Origin: Tillandsia leiboldiana
Lineage: Eukaryota > Streptophyta > Magnoliopsida > Poales > Bromeliaceae
Direction of reading: 5' to 3'
Assembly: GCA_029204045.2 (NCBI GenBank)
Contig: CM055075.1
Coordinates: forward strand, 21,758,491-21,822,490
Length of the DNA stretch: 64,000 nt
Shown here piece by piece: positions 31,613 through 43,494 of this stretch; positions within the stretch are counted from its first letter, which is position 1, and each line of letters opens with the position of its first letter. Under the pieces are notes generated by a model that made no database searches, was not told the origin of the DNA, and saw only the letters and a list, made by a program, of their open reading frames with translations. The translations under genes were made by a program, and so were the position numbers.

Positions 31613-32453
31613 ACCGACAGCCCGAAGTTCATTTGCTCCGTTTTTGTCCGTTTTTCCACCGTTTTGAGCGCCGTCTTCGCCGTTGGGATCACAATCTCCG
31701 GGGTTTTCTTGGCATGGCAACTTGGGATCTTTTTGGTCACTGTTTTATTTTGTTGGGTGCCGATTTCGCCGATGCTCCGCGCCTCGACGAAATTGTCGGG
31801 GGCGCGCCGTCGGGTCTCTTCTCTCATCATTTTCGCCGCCGGGGCCTTCTTGGTCTAACCATTGACGTCCTGAGTGGGCTACCGGTTGAGGATTGAGTTT
31901 TGTTGGACTTTTCCGTCGAAAAGAGTAAATTGGGTCTTGTGTTTTCGGATGTTAGTACACGCTTTTGACTATAGTTATCCGTGCGGACTTTCTTTAGGTC
32001 CAGACGCGCAGCGGGGGTGCGCGAAGGATTCGGGTGTTCCGATCTCTCTTCAAATAGGTGGGTACGGTTGCTGTAAATACAACCAGTGCAGTGAGTGCAT
32101 CTATCGTCATTAAAATGCTCTTAATTTATCTAACAAAGTAGATGGACAGTTTAACCTTTCGCATAATTGTGTTTTTATCTAACAATTGAAGCGGCTACGG
32201 TCGCGGTGCTCATGACACGCCGATCTCGGCAAATCCGTTTTTGGATGCTGCACGTACACAGGCGGATTGGCCTCCGCATGGGTGTACTTTTCTGGAAGAG
32301 TGGTCTCTTATGACCCGTGTTCCTCACAAAAGTGTGGGTGCCGTGAGGACCTCTTCGCGCCCGCTGAAAATAGCACACCAGCACCGCGAAGAGGTTAAAA
32401 GCATCAAAGTAGGTGTTTGCGCACGAGGGGAGACTTTAGTCTCACCGACAAAT

Positions 32454-32541
32454 ATTCTGGGGTTGGTGCCCAATTTAATTGATAATTCTGGGGTTGGTGC
32501 CCAATTTAATTGATAAATCTGGGGTTGGGGCCCAGCTTAAT
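32454..32541 (+). repeat. 31-bp tandem repeat in E LTR
   Basis: Almost three units of a 31-base sequence beginning ATTCTGGGGTTGGTGCCC; the third is diverged. Same at about 51821-51908. Confidence 0.85.
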
Positions 32542-33230
32542 ATGTGCAGGGTTTTAGCGAAATGGTTCCGGTGTATTCGGTTTGCTCTTGATTTCCTTAT
32601 TGATATTAGACATCTACTTTGTTTGTCACTGACATTACCCACTCCGTGACAGGTGTTACGAGGTGCGTTAGCCGGGAGGGCGGTGAGACTGCGTCGCGAG
32701 AACCGTAGTCAGAACACTTGGTTTTTATTATCTCATTTCTCTTACGCTTAATTTAGTTAATTTGCTTGTGGGTCGTAATATTCGTGGACATGTATTACTT
32801 AGCGCTGTGGATGAGGTGTACTTTTATATTTCGGTTCTTTTGGTGATGTTTTCTTATGCGGCACGTTTTCATGATAAACCAAATGACTTCGAAAAGGTTT
32901 TCTCAAAACGAAGTGCCGTATGGGCACGGGTTTTGCAACCGCTGGCTTTATCCTTTCTAAACACTGATGCCGCTTTAATATTCCGCATGATGATGTATGT
33001 CTATTGTATGGTTGATGGTTGGTGTTTGATGTATGTTGTTGTAAATGAGACGCCGTGCATATGCAAAGGAGACTCTGTCCGCGGGCAGGGAGAATTTGTG
33101 TATGTGGCGGTCTGGCACGCACCGGGGATGAGGTTTAAAATACCTTGTTAAGGAAGGAAAAAAAAAGAAAGATACACGTAATTTTCCGCTTTGATAGACT
33201 CAAAAACCCCCGGGGGCGTGACAGATTAAA

Positions 33231-33241
33231 TGGTATCAGAG
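33231..33241 (+). other. Primer binding site of element E
   Basis: TGGTATCAGAG, seven bases after the LTR end; initiator Met tRNA type. The leader to 33444 is noncoding and includes the palindrome GGTTATAACC. Confidence 0.8.
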
Positions 33242-33444
33242 AAAAACAACCATAACCATAGTAGACGTGATTCACATCCACAGTGTAGGGTACCACAAGC
33301 AAATTAGACATGAGATAACCAAGGTATAGGTGCGTAGTACGTGAGAGTACGGGGAAAGGGGAACGTAATGTAGGTGTAATCGTAAGACAGGGTGTTAGGG
33401 TTATAACCTTAGGGTTAACGTGGTTTCTTTGTCTATAGCGGACG

Positions 33445-35247
33445 ATGGCCCGGACTAGATCGTCCACCGAGAATGCGGACGCGGACAGAGTGACCCCGAC
33501 CACCGCAGAAAACTAGCTCCTCCGACAACAACTGCGGGAAATGGCCGGGCAATTAGCGACGGTGACGGAGCAGGTTCGTCACCTGACGCAGCAACAGGCA
33601 ACCGCGCCAGCCGAGCGCGATCCGACCCCTCCGCCCGAAGCCACCGCACCCACTACGGGACCGCAAGGGACGGGTGGCACGACGACGGAACAGCCCCCAT
33701 CCCCAAGGGATGTACCTACTCCGACGACCACGGGGCCCGTGATGGGAGCGACAGCAAGGGAGGCAGGAACGACCCCTACTCTCGGGGGGTCCGCCGCTGT
33801 AGGAGGGATCACGGAGCAACGAACGACGCGAGAAAGAGTCAGGACGAATTTGACTAGGTTCAAGAAGCATGACCCTCCCACTTTTGAGGGAGAGACGACC
33901 GATCCATGGGTCGTCGAGAAATGGGTAGATACCATGGAAAAACTCTTCGAGGACCTACTGATGGAGGAACACGAGCGGGTTCCACTAGCCGTCCACTTTC
34001 TCGAAGGGAATGCACGCATCTGGTGGAAGACGGTACGCTCGGACCCATCTACAAACGACCCGCTACCAACATGGACGGCCTTTAGAGAGGAACTTTTTGA
34101 CGCTTTCTTCTCCGATAGCGTCAAGCGGCAATTGGAAGACGACCTGAAGAACGTTAGACAAGGGAACCGCTCGGTCATGGAATCTCAAAGGGAGTTCGTA
34201 AGATTGGTTAACTGCGTCCCGTTTGTTATACGAGATGAACCCCACAAGGCCCGTCTTTTTGTGGACGGGTTACGGAGCGAAATCTTCGAGATGGTTCAGG
34301 CAGTGGACCTGCGCACGTTCAGGGAAGTGGTGGATAGGGCCACCATAGTGGAGCGGGGGTTCGCTATCACCCGAACTCGACGTGAGGGATCAGAAAATAA
34401 CCGGGAGAGGAAGCGGACACAGACTTACCCGGGAAGGGGTCCGTCTGGTAGGAGCCGACCCCCAAAGTACCCCAAGACGCAACAAGGAAGCAAGAGTGCA
34501 CCTATTGGAAAGCCGCGACCAGCAAACAAGCCATGTGTTATTTGCGGAGCATCGCATCCAGTGACGGAATGCCCTAAGAGACAGGACCACTGTTACCGCT
34601 GCGGCAAACCAGGGCATCTCCTATTCAACTGTCCCCTGAACACTGGAGCGGCATCTTCCGCAGCCTCCACCCCAACGGCACAACCACCAGGACGGGGTAG
34701 AGCATCAACGGGAATGCCCCCACACCCTCCGGCGCCAAGAGCAGAAGGAGAATCGCGACCACAACCAGGAGGCAGGCTCTACTCCATGGGGCAACATAGA
34801 GCGACACTTCAAGAGGAGGCGGTCGCAGGTATTGCCTCCGTTTCTAATTTCCGAGCACGAACCCTGTTTGACACCGGGGCGACACACTCCTTTATTTCCC
34901 GCACCTTTGCACAAACACATCTGCTAGAAAGTAGTCCCCTTGATGTCTTACTGACCGTCCAGACCCCTGGGGGGCCAATCGCGGCAACTGGCCTAGTACC
35001 CTCGTGTCCAATAAGACTGGGAAGGTTGACGTGCCCCTGGGATCTGGTGGTCATACCACTAAAGGAATACGACGTGGTTTTAGGCATGGACTGGCTTACC
35101 GAGTATCAGGCGGTCATCGACTGCGAGAAGCGCCAGGTGCAACTACAGAAGCCGGGATTTCCATAAAACGTGTACTTGTTATGTAAAAGCACTTCCTTTT
35201 TGGCTATCATCTCCGCGTCGCGAGCTAGGAAGTTGATGGAGGGCGGG
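33445..35247 (+). pseudogene. Gypsy gag and protease of element E
   Basis: Start at 33445 (MARTRSSTEN). TAG at 33514-33516 is in frame, where a Gln codon would fit, and the frame stays open after it from Met 33541. Contents: coiled-coil-like N-terminus (QVRHLTQQQA), capsid domain with KFKKHDPP-like start and WWKTVRSDP, two Cys/His knuckles (CVICGASHPVTEC and CYRCGKPGHLLFNC, about 34530-34635), then a retropepsin with the active-site triad in TLFDTGATHSFIS (about 34861-34900) and VVLGMDWL. TAA at 35167-35169 is a second stop. The same frame continues across the F insertion into pol, so E once had a single long gag-pol frame. Probably inactive. Confidence 0.9.
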
Positions 35248-35951
35248 TGTCACGCCCCGGGCGTAAACCAGAACCCGGGCTCGCCAACAGATCCGCCGTG
35301 CACACAGAATTTCCCATGTACACGAAGCGCTGGTAACCTGCTCAGATATAAGATATACAATAGAAGAGCATAAACAGAGCTGAACTAAAAGAACTATAAG
35401 TAATCTCAGACTGGAAATAAGATACAAGCTGAAATAAAAGTACAACATACTCCCAGCTCACCATAAAGATACAACCAGCTGGCCAAAGCCAGACCCAAAA
35501 GTAAACTACTGTAGTCTGAGATATACAAGGGGTACAATAAAACCTCGCTACTCTCACAGTCAGGGTAGATGATCTAGCTAGTCCGCAATCCTCTTACCTC
35601 GATCTGCCGCTGAAGGCCCAGCAGCTCCCACAGATGACTCTGCAAAATAAAGGGGAAAAGGACAGAAAACAATAATGGGGGTGAGAACTACTAGATAAAC
35701 CAGTAGCCTCCCCTAGTGGGTAAAACCTCTAATGCTGACGCACCCACTAGGAATAAAGAGGCAAAAAGGAAAGAACAGTGGTATGCAATAAAGACTGCTG
35801 AAAGAAAGCTACCACTACTATGCCTCTAAATGCAGTGCCAAAAGATAACTGTATATATGCAACTATGAAGCTGTCTGCCCAAAGAAACCCAATCAGAGGG
35901 CCAGGAAATACTGGCACTGCCTGCTCTGTCATCACTCACAACTCACCAACT

Positions 35952-36020
35952 GACCGGCACCCATCACGGTCAAAAAGCCTACTCCGGAGTGGCACTCGAG
36001 GGGAGCGACCCACACGAGTA
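35952..36020 (-). other. Conserved U5 block in F
   Basis: One GACCG/CGGTC hairpin (35952-35971) followed by ACTCCGGAGT and the CTCGAG-containing block shared with S2 and H. Repeated in the right LTR. Confidence 0.5.
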
Positions 36021-37400
36021 AAGTATCTCTGTATCAATCATCTCTGTAACCAATGTCTCACAATAGCAGGACTGGATCATGACCATGATCAAAGTGGGAA
36101 TACTCCATCCACTAATGCAACCCCGATCCCTAATCTGAGGTGATAATAACATCCGGTCAACCGCCCAAAATCCGCGGTCACCGCTGTACCCATGGACCCT
36201 AATCTGATAAGGTAAAAACATCTGGTCAACCGCCTCACATCCGCGGTTGCCACTATGCCCCACAATCCCCAAAACGAGTCTAAACTGTCCCAGACTCAAG
36301 ATCCAACTACACTATCTCAAGATCCCGATCCGACTCGATCATCATGCATCGATAGAGAAGAATAACCATAAAACATATTTTCTCCTAAGTCAAATCCCAT
36401 AATATAGTGCTGCAGTAAAATAGTGGCCTAACTAGTTGTCCAAATAAGCATGCAAGTGTTCTCTTTTAAAAAGCATTTAAAAAAGTGACTAAGGTTTCAT
36501 ATAAAGAATCCATTTAAAATATTATAGGGTTAGTTAATTGCATGCGGTTTAAGATATAGCAGTTGTCCAACTTATTGTCCCAGATTTATCACATAGAAGC
36601 TATCAATTAATTTAGGGGGCCCAATGCAATAGGTTCATATACCACGAGTTATCTATCACATGTATAATTGGGAAACTCCACTATTCCTAGTGTGCAAGTC
36701 AACAAAGAGGGAAACGCAACCACCCACCTCGAAAAGCGCGCACAACGTACCCAGAAAATACCCGCTGTCCTCTAAGTACACCGTCAGCTGAAACAGTATC
36801 CTACAACATCACACAAGTGTACACGGTGTAAAAACAACAAGTCCCAAAACAGCTTTTGCTGTTTTAAAATTTAGCACGCAAAACGAGGAATTTCACCTCT
36901 GTTCCGAGCTCCTAAAATCCCAGAAAAATCATGGTTGCATTCCTCGCGAAAAGTAGCCCAAAATCGACTCTTGAATCGCCTCGATCTGATATTCCTACGC
37001 CGAGAAACAATTCGTCTAAGTCGCCGCTGTCCAAAAGCCCAAACAGCAAAAGAGGGGTCAAAACACCTCGGGAATCATGCCAAGGAATCGGATTCCAGAG
37101 AAACCATCAACACGGAAAACGAAGCCCTACCTCTTAGGAACACAGCGGCAAAGAAATCGTCGGAGAATGACTCCTGTGCTGCGCAGGGGACTCTTCCGAC
37201 TGAAATGCGACGATAACGGGCCGAAATGGGGGAAAACCGAGGCACACTGTAAAATCTGGATCGCCGCTGTCGATCTTCCAGAAAATCTGGGAACGCACCA
37301 CGAGGTAGAAAAAGTAGTGAGGAACAACTTTGCTACAGGGCACTCCCTCTCCTTCTCTCTCTAACTCTCGGAAAAACAGAAAAAAAGGAGGGGAGGGGGC

Positions 37401-37409
37401 CTATTTATA
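37401..37409 (-). promoter_or_regulatory. TATA box, element F left LTR
   Basis: Minus-strand TATAAATAG. In the right LTR, which serves as promoter for F, the same site reads AATAAATAG (near 45648-45656). Confidence 0.7.
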
Positions 37410-37575
37410 GGCCCACTAAAAACATTTCAAAAATGACCATTATGTCCCAGATTCGGGCGCCCGGTTCTTTCGAGCCCGATTTCGGGCCCGCACAGTAGCC
37501 CGGCCCAGCTTGCGGCCCATCCCGCACGGGATCTCGGTCGGACCGATTTTTGGTCCGACCGGCTTGGACGCCCGA

Positions 37576-38028
37576 CACGTGTCCCCCGCACAGGGGACAG
37601 CGCGCCCGGCGAACCGGGCGCGGCCACGTGCCCCTTGCGGGGGCGGCGGGGTGGGTGGCGCCCGCCAGTGGCGGGGCGCCACGTGCCCCCGCTTTTCCCG
37701 CCCGACACGGCCGCCGGTGGCCGCTGCGCGCCGCCTGCACGCCTGCAGTGCGTGCGCGTACGGCCGCAGGCGCGCGCCTGCGGGTGCGCCGCGCGCACGT
37801 ACGCCCGCCAACCCGGGGCCGCCACGTGGCGCGCCCCGGTGCACCGTGCGCCGCGCCGCTGCCCCAGCTTGCCCGACCTGCCCGCGCTGCCCGCGCTTGC
37901 TCCATGCGCCGCGCGTGCTGCGCCGGTCCAACGGGAGCCCGCCACGTGGCCCGCCGGTGCACCGTGCACTGGCGGTCCATTCCGTGGACCGAGAGTGGCG
38001 CGCCGGCCCAATAAGGAGGCGCCACGTG
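37576..38028 (-). promoter_or_regulatory. CACGTG (G-box) cluster in F U3
   Basis: Six CACGTG sites between the LTR start and the TATA box, within about 450 bases, most as CCACGTG(G/T)C. The sequence is over 70% G+C by eye. Confidence 0.6.
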
Positions 38029-38352
38029 TCCCCGGCCGGTCCACAGGTCCCCCCCATGCACCATTTTGCGCAGAAACTTCCGGGGGTCCGTTTCTGGGCA
38101 TCCGGACTCCAAAATAAATAAGTAAATAGCCGTTTTCAAGCGTTTTTCCGCGCTGAATCCAAATACGGCCTCCGCTTAGCCTGATTCCACTCCTAAAATT
38201 CGGCAAAGGCAGCCGAAGGTCAGGCTTGCTCCCAAATCCTCTCTGAGTCCAAATAACACATCACTTTGACATGTTGGGGCTCCACACACCAATAACAAGT
38301 GTTCCACACCCCGAAACAGAGGAAAAACCACAGGAAAACCGGGGACACTACA

Positions 38353-38366
38353 TCCTCCCCCACTAA
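38353..38366 (-). other. Polypurine tract of element F
   Basis: Minus-strand TTAGTGGGGGAGGA directly before the LTR; the identical tract occurs in H (59625-59638). Confidence 0.85.
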
Positions 38367-38399
38367 CAAAAGTTTCGTCCTCGAAACTAAAATCATACC

Positions 38400-39640
38400 T
38401 CAATCCAGAGCCTCGAACAAGTAGGGGTAGGCGTCCATCATCTCTGACTCGAGCTCCCACGTCGCCTCGCGCTCATCATGATTGCTCCAGAGGATCTTCA
38501 CATAGGGGATGGTTCGATTGCGCAATTCTTTCATCTCCCGATCTAGAATCCGCAGCGGGCACTCCTCATATCTCAAATCCTTGCTGATCTCGAGTGGTGC
38601 AAAGTCGATGACGTGCGACGGGTCGAAGACGTACCTCCTCAGAGTGGAAACATGAAAAACATCGTGGACACCCGCCAGTCTCGGGGGAAGTCCAAGCCGA
38701 TAAGCAACAGGCCCGATACGCTCCAACACCTCGAAAGGCCCAATGTATCGGGGGCTGAGTTTCCCGCGAATGTCGAATCTCCTGATCCCCTTGGACGGCG
38801 AGACTTTCAGAAATACATGATCTCCAACCTGAAACTCTAAGTCTCGGCGCTGAACATCAGCATAGCTCCTCTGTCGACTCTGAGCGGTCTGAAGATGCTG
38901 TCGAATCACCCGGACCTTCTCCTCTGCCTCCAGCAGTATATCTGGCCCCAAAGTCCGTCTCTCGCCTACGTCACTCCAATAAAGTGGTGATCGGCACTTG
39001 CGTCCATACAACGCTTCAAACGGAGCCATCGGTATGCTCGCTTGAAAGCTGTTGTTGTACGCAAACTCAACCAAGGATAAGTGTCGAATCCAACCTCCGC
39101 CGAAATCCAAGACGCAAGCCCTCAGCATGTCCTCCAAGATCTGTATGGTCCTCTCTGACTGCCCATCAGTCTGAGGATGAAAAGCTGTACTGAATCTGAG
39201 CTGAGTCCCCATCGCAGTCTGCAAACTCCCCCAAAAACGCGAGGCAAACCTCGGATCTCTATCTGACACAATGGAGGCGGGTACTCCATGCAATCTCATA
39301 ATCTCATCAAGGTATAGCTGGGCTAGTCGCTCGAGTGGCCAAGTAGTCTGCATAGGCAAGAAGTGCGCTGACTTGGTAAGTCGATCCACCACTACCCAGA
39401 TAGCATCTGCTCCGCCCTGTGCTCTCGGCAATCAGACCACGAAGTCCATGGTAATGTGGTCCCATTTCCACTCAGGGATTGGGAGACTTTGTAACTTGCC
39501 AGCTGGCACCCGATGCTCAGCTTTTACTTGCTGACAAGTTAAACACTGGGCCACAAATCTCCCGACATCCCTCTTCATGCCATTCCACCAGAAATGTGCC
39601 TTGAGGTCCTTATACATCTTAGTCCCCCCGGATGAAGGGT
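38400..39640 (-). pseudogene. Integrase and chromodomain of element F
   Basis: Zinc-binding HHCC region (MYKDLKAHFWWNGMKRDV, then CLTCQQVKAEH), catalytic core with the three acidic residues in WVVVDRLTKSAHF, VSDRDPRF and FHPQTDGQSERTIQ, then a C-terminal domain (GDHVFLKVSPSKGIRRF, GPFEVLERIGPVAYRL) and a chromodomain-like end (TIPYVKILWSNHDEREATWE, then LESEM). The chromodomain places F in the chromoviruses and is thought to guide integration to modified histones. A missing base in the C-run at 39624-39629 shifts frame at the start, and TGA at 39432-39434 interrupts it; the rest is open to 38400. Confidence 0.92.
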
Positions 39641-40969
39641 ATAAGGTGTATAATGGGCCTCCCTCAATATCTGCTCTCTGATCTCAGCATTCACTGGTAC
39701 ACATGCTCGGTCCCTGTACCTTAGTACTCCCGCAGCATTAACTGAAAAGTCCCCTGGCGGATCACTCGGAATCTGATCTCGAATCCTGGTCAAGTATGGG
39801 TCCTCACTCTGTTTCTCTCTGATCCTGTCCAGCAGAGTGGGCTGCACGACTAATGACGTCAGTCTAGCAGAGACCCCAGGGGACACAACCTCTATCTCAA
39901 GCCGTCTCAACTCCTCTAGCAGTGGCGCCTGATCCGTAATCATCATGGACAAACTCTGCACTGCTCTCCTACTCAAAGCATCTGCAACCACATTGGCCTT
40001 GCCTGGATGGTAAAGGATATCCACATCGTAATCCTTTAGTAGCTCCAACCATCTGCGCTGCCTCAAATTCAACTCCTTCTGAGTGAACAGGTACTTTAAG
40101 CTCTTGTGGTCGGTGTAGATTTGACAATGCTCTCCATATAGGTAATGGCGCCAAATCTTCAGTGCAAATTCCACGGCAGCAAGTTCCAAGTCGTGGGTAG
40201 GGTAATTTTTCTCGTAATCCTTAAGCTGTCTCGATGCATAAGCAATTACCCTCCCTTCCTGCATCAGCACACAACCCAGTCCACTGTGCGATGCGTCATT
40301 GTAGATCACATATCCTTTCCCCATAACAGGGAGGGAAAGGATAGGAGCGGTCATCAGTCTATCCTTCAGCTCCTCGAAGCTCCTCTGGCAGTCCTCACTC
40401 TAGATAAACTTAACTCCTTTACGTGTCAACCGAGTGAGGGGTGTGGAAAGCTTCGCAAAGCCTTTCACAAACCGACGATAATAACCAGCTAAACCCATGA
40501 AGCTGCGCACCTCTGATACAGTCGTCGGTCGAGGCCAATCACGAACTGCCTCAATCTTCGCCGGGTCTACAGCCACACCAGCGGCGGAAATCACATGGCC
40601 CAAGAAAGCTACCTCCCGAAGCCAAAACTCGCACTTTGCCAGCTTGGCATACAACTTCTTCTCTCGTAGAAGTTGTAGCACAGTCCTCAAGTGCTCCTCA
40701 TGCTCGGCCTCGCTCCGGGAGTAAACAAGGATATCATCAATGAACACCACCACAAAACGATCCAGAAAGGGCCGAAATATCCTGTTCATCAAGTCCATAA
40801 AGGCGGCAGGGGCATTAGTCAATCCAAACGGCATAACTGTAAACTCATAATGCCCATACCGAGATCTAAAAGCAGTCTTAGGAATATCCTCAGCCTTCAC
40901 CTTCAGTTGGTGGTAACCAGACTGTAGATCGATTTTTTGAGAAGACACAAGACCCTTGCAGCTGATCAA
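39641..40969 (-). pseudogene. Reverse transcriptase C-terminal part and RNase H of element F
   Basis: Reverse transcriptase from KIDLQSGYHQLKV through FGLTNAPAAFMDLMNR and the catalytic FIDD (VVFIDDILVYS, about 40735-40765). TAG at 40400-40402 replaces a Trp codon. RNase H follows with YVIYNDASHSGLGCVLMQ, THDLELAAVEFALKIW and DHKSLKYLF, then the tether to integrase. The extra base in the T-run at 40933-40938 separates this frame from the gag-protease frame. Confidence 0.92.
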
Positions 40970-43202
40970 AGAGATCGTCGATGCGCGGCAGAGGGTACTT
41001 GTTCTTGATGGTCACTTTATTCAGCTCCCTATAGTCCACACACAGTCTAAGTGACCCATCTTTCTTCTTCACGAATAGCACCGGCGCTCCCCAAGGCGAC
41101 ACACTGGGTCTAATAAAACCCTTATCCATCAAATCTTGCAACTGTGCTTTAAGCTCTCGCAGCTCAGCCGGTGCCATCCGGTAAGGAGCCTTAGAGATTG
41201 GCGCAGTTCCTGGAACTACGTCAATCACAAACTCGATCTCTCTGTCAGGCGGCATACAAGTGAGCTCAGGTGGAAAAACATCCGGAAACTCGCGGACAAT
41301 AGGGATATCCCCGAGTCCCGGTGCCGCCGTAGGCCCCTCAACAACACTAGCCAAAAAGGCTACACATCCACGATGAATCATCCTCCTCGCTCGGGAAGTC
41401 GAAACCATAGAGGCAAAGAAAGCGCTCTGACATCCCCGGTATACCAATACCTCCTGGCCTGGCTCTCTAAAAGTGGCAGCCCTCTCGGCACAATCAATAG
41501 TCGCAAAATATCGAGCCAGCCAGTCCATCCCGAGAACTACATAAAAGTCCCTCAGCTGTCTCAAGACCAACAGGTCTGCTGGCATAATCCAAGACTCGAT
41601 CTGCATTGGGCAAGACCAACAACACTCCTCCACGTGCAAAGTGTGATCGGGAACCTGAACCTCTCGTGCACGTGGCAAAAGTCCTACCTCTAACCCATGT
41701 AACGATGCAAAAGATCTACTAATGAAAGAATGAGATGCTCCAGTATCAAATAAAGTACGAGTCCTAATGCCAGAAAGTAAGGTGATACCTGCCACCACAT
41801 GGTCTGCTGCTGAAGAGTCCTCTACCTGCGCGGCATACACTCGCCCACTCTGAGCTGGAGGGCGATAATCTGTGGGATGGGAAGAGGATGGCCTGCTCGC
41901 TGGAGCATATGGCCGCTGAGCCGTCGACCGCTGCTGCGATGATGCTGGGGCAGATGCTGAGGAAGGAGCGGCTGAGGTCGAAAAAGGGCACGCAGCTCGA
42001 ATGTGCCCTGGCTGCCCACATCCGTAGCAGCGACCCCACCGCTGGTCGCAGGTGCCGGGGAAGTGCGGACCCCCACAGAAGATACAACTGCTGGGAGCCC
42101 GTGACTGTCGGGACTGCTGCTGCTGGGACTGTCGCTGCCGCTGTGGCTGCCGCTGAGACCCGCGCTGTGACGACTGCGATCTCTGCTGTTGCTGCTGCTG
42201 CTGCTGCTGCGGGGGCCTCTGGGATCCACCAGGCCCTCGCCGCTCCGAACGCCCACGGCCCGGGAACTGAGGCGGGGGCGGTCGGGGCGGCCTCCAAGTA
42301 CTGGCCTGTCCCCCCTCATCCTGGGCTGGTCGCTTCCTGTCGGAACTCTGCGCTACCGCGGCCCTCTGTCTGGCCACCACAAGATCACCTCTCTCCACCC
42401 ACTGTGCATGCTCTGCGGCTGCCTCCAAGGTCTGAAATCTCTGAGCATGCACCAGTGTGTAAATCTCTGGACGGAGGCCTCCCTCGAACAACTCAACCTG
42501 GTGCGGACCGTCACGAGCGACGAAGGGCACACAGTTCAGCAACTCCGTGAACTCCTGGAAGTAGGCATAAGCCGATCGATCGTCCTGCTGCAGATTCTTC
42601 AAGTCATCCTCCAACTTCTTCTTTACACTGGTCGAGAAATAGGTGTCCAGCACCATCCGTCGGAACTCCTCCCAAGGCAGCTGCCGAGTAATCCGGAACT
42701 CCAGGGGCTCTACCCGCTGCCACCAAAAATCAGCATCTCCGTCCAAACAGTGCACCGCCATGTGCACTCGATACTTCGGGTCGATGAAGAAGTCCCGAAA
42801 AAGCTTCTCCATCGTAGAAAGCCATCTCCCAACAGCCCAGGGCCGCGCATCCCGCCCTGAGAATCTAGGTGGTCCCCGCTGAACAAACTTGGAGAGTTTG
42901 TCCGCAATATCCTGCTCCTCCTCCGCAGTCAAAGGCTGAATAGCTCCAGGGGCTCTGCTACTCGAAGATGGCGCTGACGGCACAAAAGGTGCAACATGAG
43001 GCACCAGGGCCTCAGGAACAGCTGGGGGTAGTGCCTCTCTCTGGGCAAGGAGCTGCTCAAACCTCTGCTCCTGGCGGCGCTGACCCTCCGCCAACTGGGC
43101 CACCAAGGCCCTCAACTCAGTAAGCTCGGGGGGTGCAGGCTGCTCTGGCTCAACAGGGGGTGTAGGGGTACCCCGAGTGGGGATCCGACGTCGGGAAGGC
43201 AT
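40940..43202 (-). pseudogene. Gag, protease and start of reverse transcriptase of element F
   Basis: A Met at 43220 is possible, but the start at 43202 (MPSRRRIPTRGTP) is more like the family. Proline-rich N-terminus, coiled coil (LTELRALVAQLAEGQRRQ), capsid domain (RFSGRDARPWAVGRWL to DGDADFWW), Gln/Ser/Arg-rich linker coded by CAG-type repeats (42130-42215), knuckles CIFCGGPHFPGTC and CYGCGQPGHIRAAC (about 42000-42085), retropepsin TLFDTGASHSF (about 41740-41765) and GMDWLARY, then reverse transcriptase from VREFPDVFPPEL to LCVDYRELNKVT and DDLFDQLQG. Open for 754 codons until the frameshift. Confidence 0.92.
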
Positions 43203-43289
43203 CCTGCCACAAGAAACCACGAATCAGTAACATAACCCCACACGACCAAATCTAGCGAAAGTCAAAGACATCCCCCAATTTCTGCGACT

Positions 43290-43313
43290 TTATGTTGTCT
43301 GCAGCCAACATAA
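43290..43313 (-). other. Leader hairpin with palindromic CTGCAG loop, element F
   Basis: Eight-base stem (TATGTTG/CAACATA plus one outer T-A pair) with an eight-base loop holding the palindrome CTGCAG. It lies between the primer site and gag, about 90 bases before the gag start. The same hairpin, with a 9-bp stem, is at 62837-62862 in H. Confidence 0.6.
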
Positions 43314-43474
43314 CGGTCCACCAGAAATTGGGTATGTCGATCCCTCTTCACTCACTGGAAGAGCCGAATAAATAAATCACCGACTTTCGCAGAATATCAC
43401 GTCTCTCGCGCCCTATCATCCTAGGGTCTGCCAAAAGCCTAGGGTTTCCTAAGTCCCAACTGACCTATCCCTAA

Positions 43475-43486
43475 GCTCCGATACCA
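43475..43486 (-). other. Primer binding site of element F
   Basis: Minus-strand TGGTATCGGAGC, eight bases inside the LTR; initiator Met tRNA type with CGG for CAG. The rest of the leader (43203-43474) is noncoding apart from the hairpin noted. Confidence 0.85.
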
Positions 43487-43494
43487 ACTTAATC

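Larger units (their letters stand above)
30233..33223 (+). repeat. 5' LTR of element E
   Basis: Starts TGTAGTGATCCGG, ends GGGGGCGTGACA, 2991 bases. TATA box at 30608-30615. A GTGCAC-rich segment lies at 31320-31612 and a 31-bp tandem repeat at 32454-32541. The GC-rich part is open in several frames on both strands without any protein likeness. Confidence 0.95.
35248..38352 (-). repeat. 3' LTR of element F (left copy)
   Basis: Plus strand TGTCACGCCCCGGG to GACACTACA. TATA box 37401-37409, six CACGTG sites 37576-38028, U5 block 35981-36020, and a diverged tandem pair at about 36133-36260 (CATCCGGTCAACCGCC units). Confidence 0.95.

Noticed and set aside
31177..31860. Open frames in the E LTR, repeated at 50544-51225
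   Set aside because: They translate GTGCAC-type repeats in several frames and lie between the TATA box and primer site of an LTR.
37405..38206. Overlapping long open frames on both strands in the F LTR (and 45653-46455 in its mate)
   Set aside because: Very high G+C with few stop codons leaves up to six frames open at once; no domain, and the region is U3 of an LTR.
41888..42860. Plus-strand frames opposite the F gag (and 34390-34920 opposite the E gag)
   Set aside because: Shadows of the real minus- or plus-strand gag frame, Ala- and Ser-rich through CAG-type repeats, with no recognisable domain.
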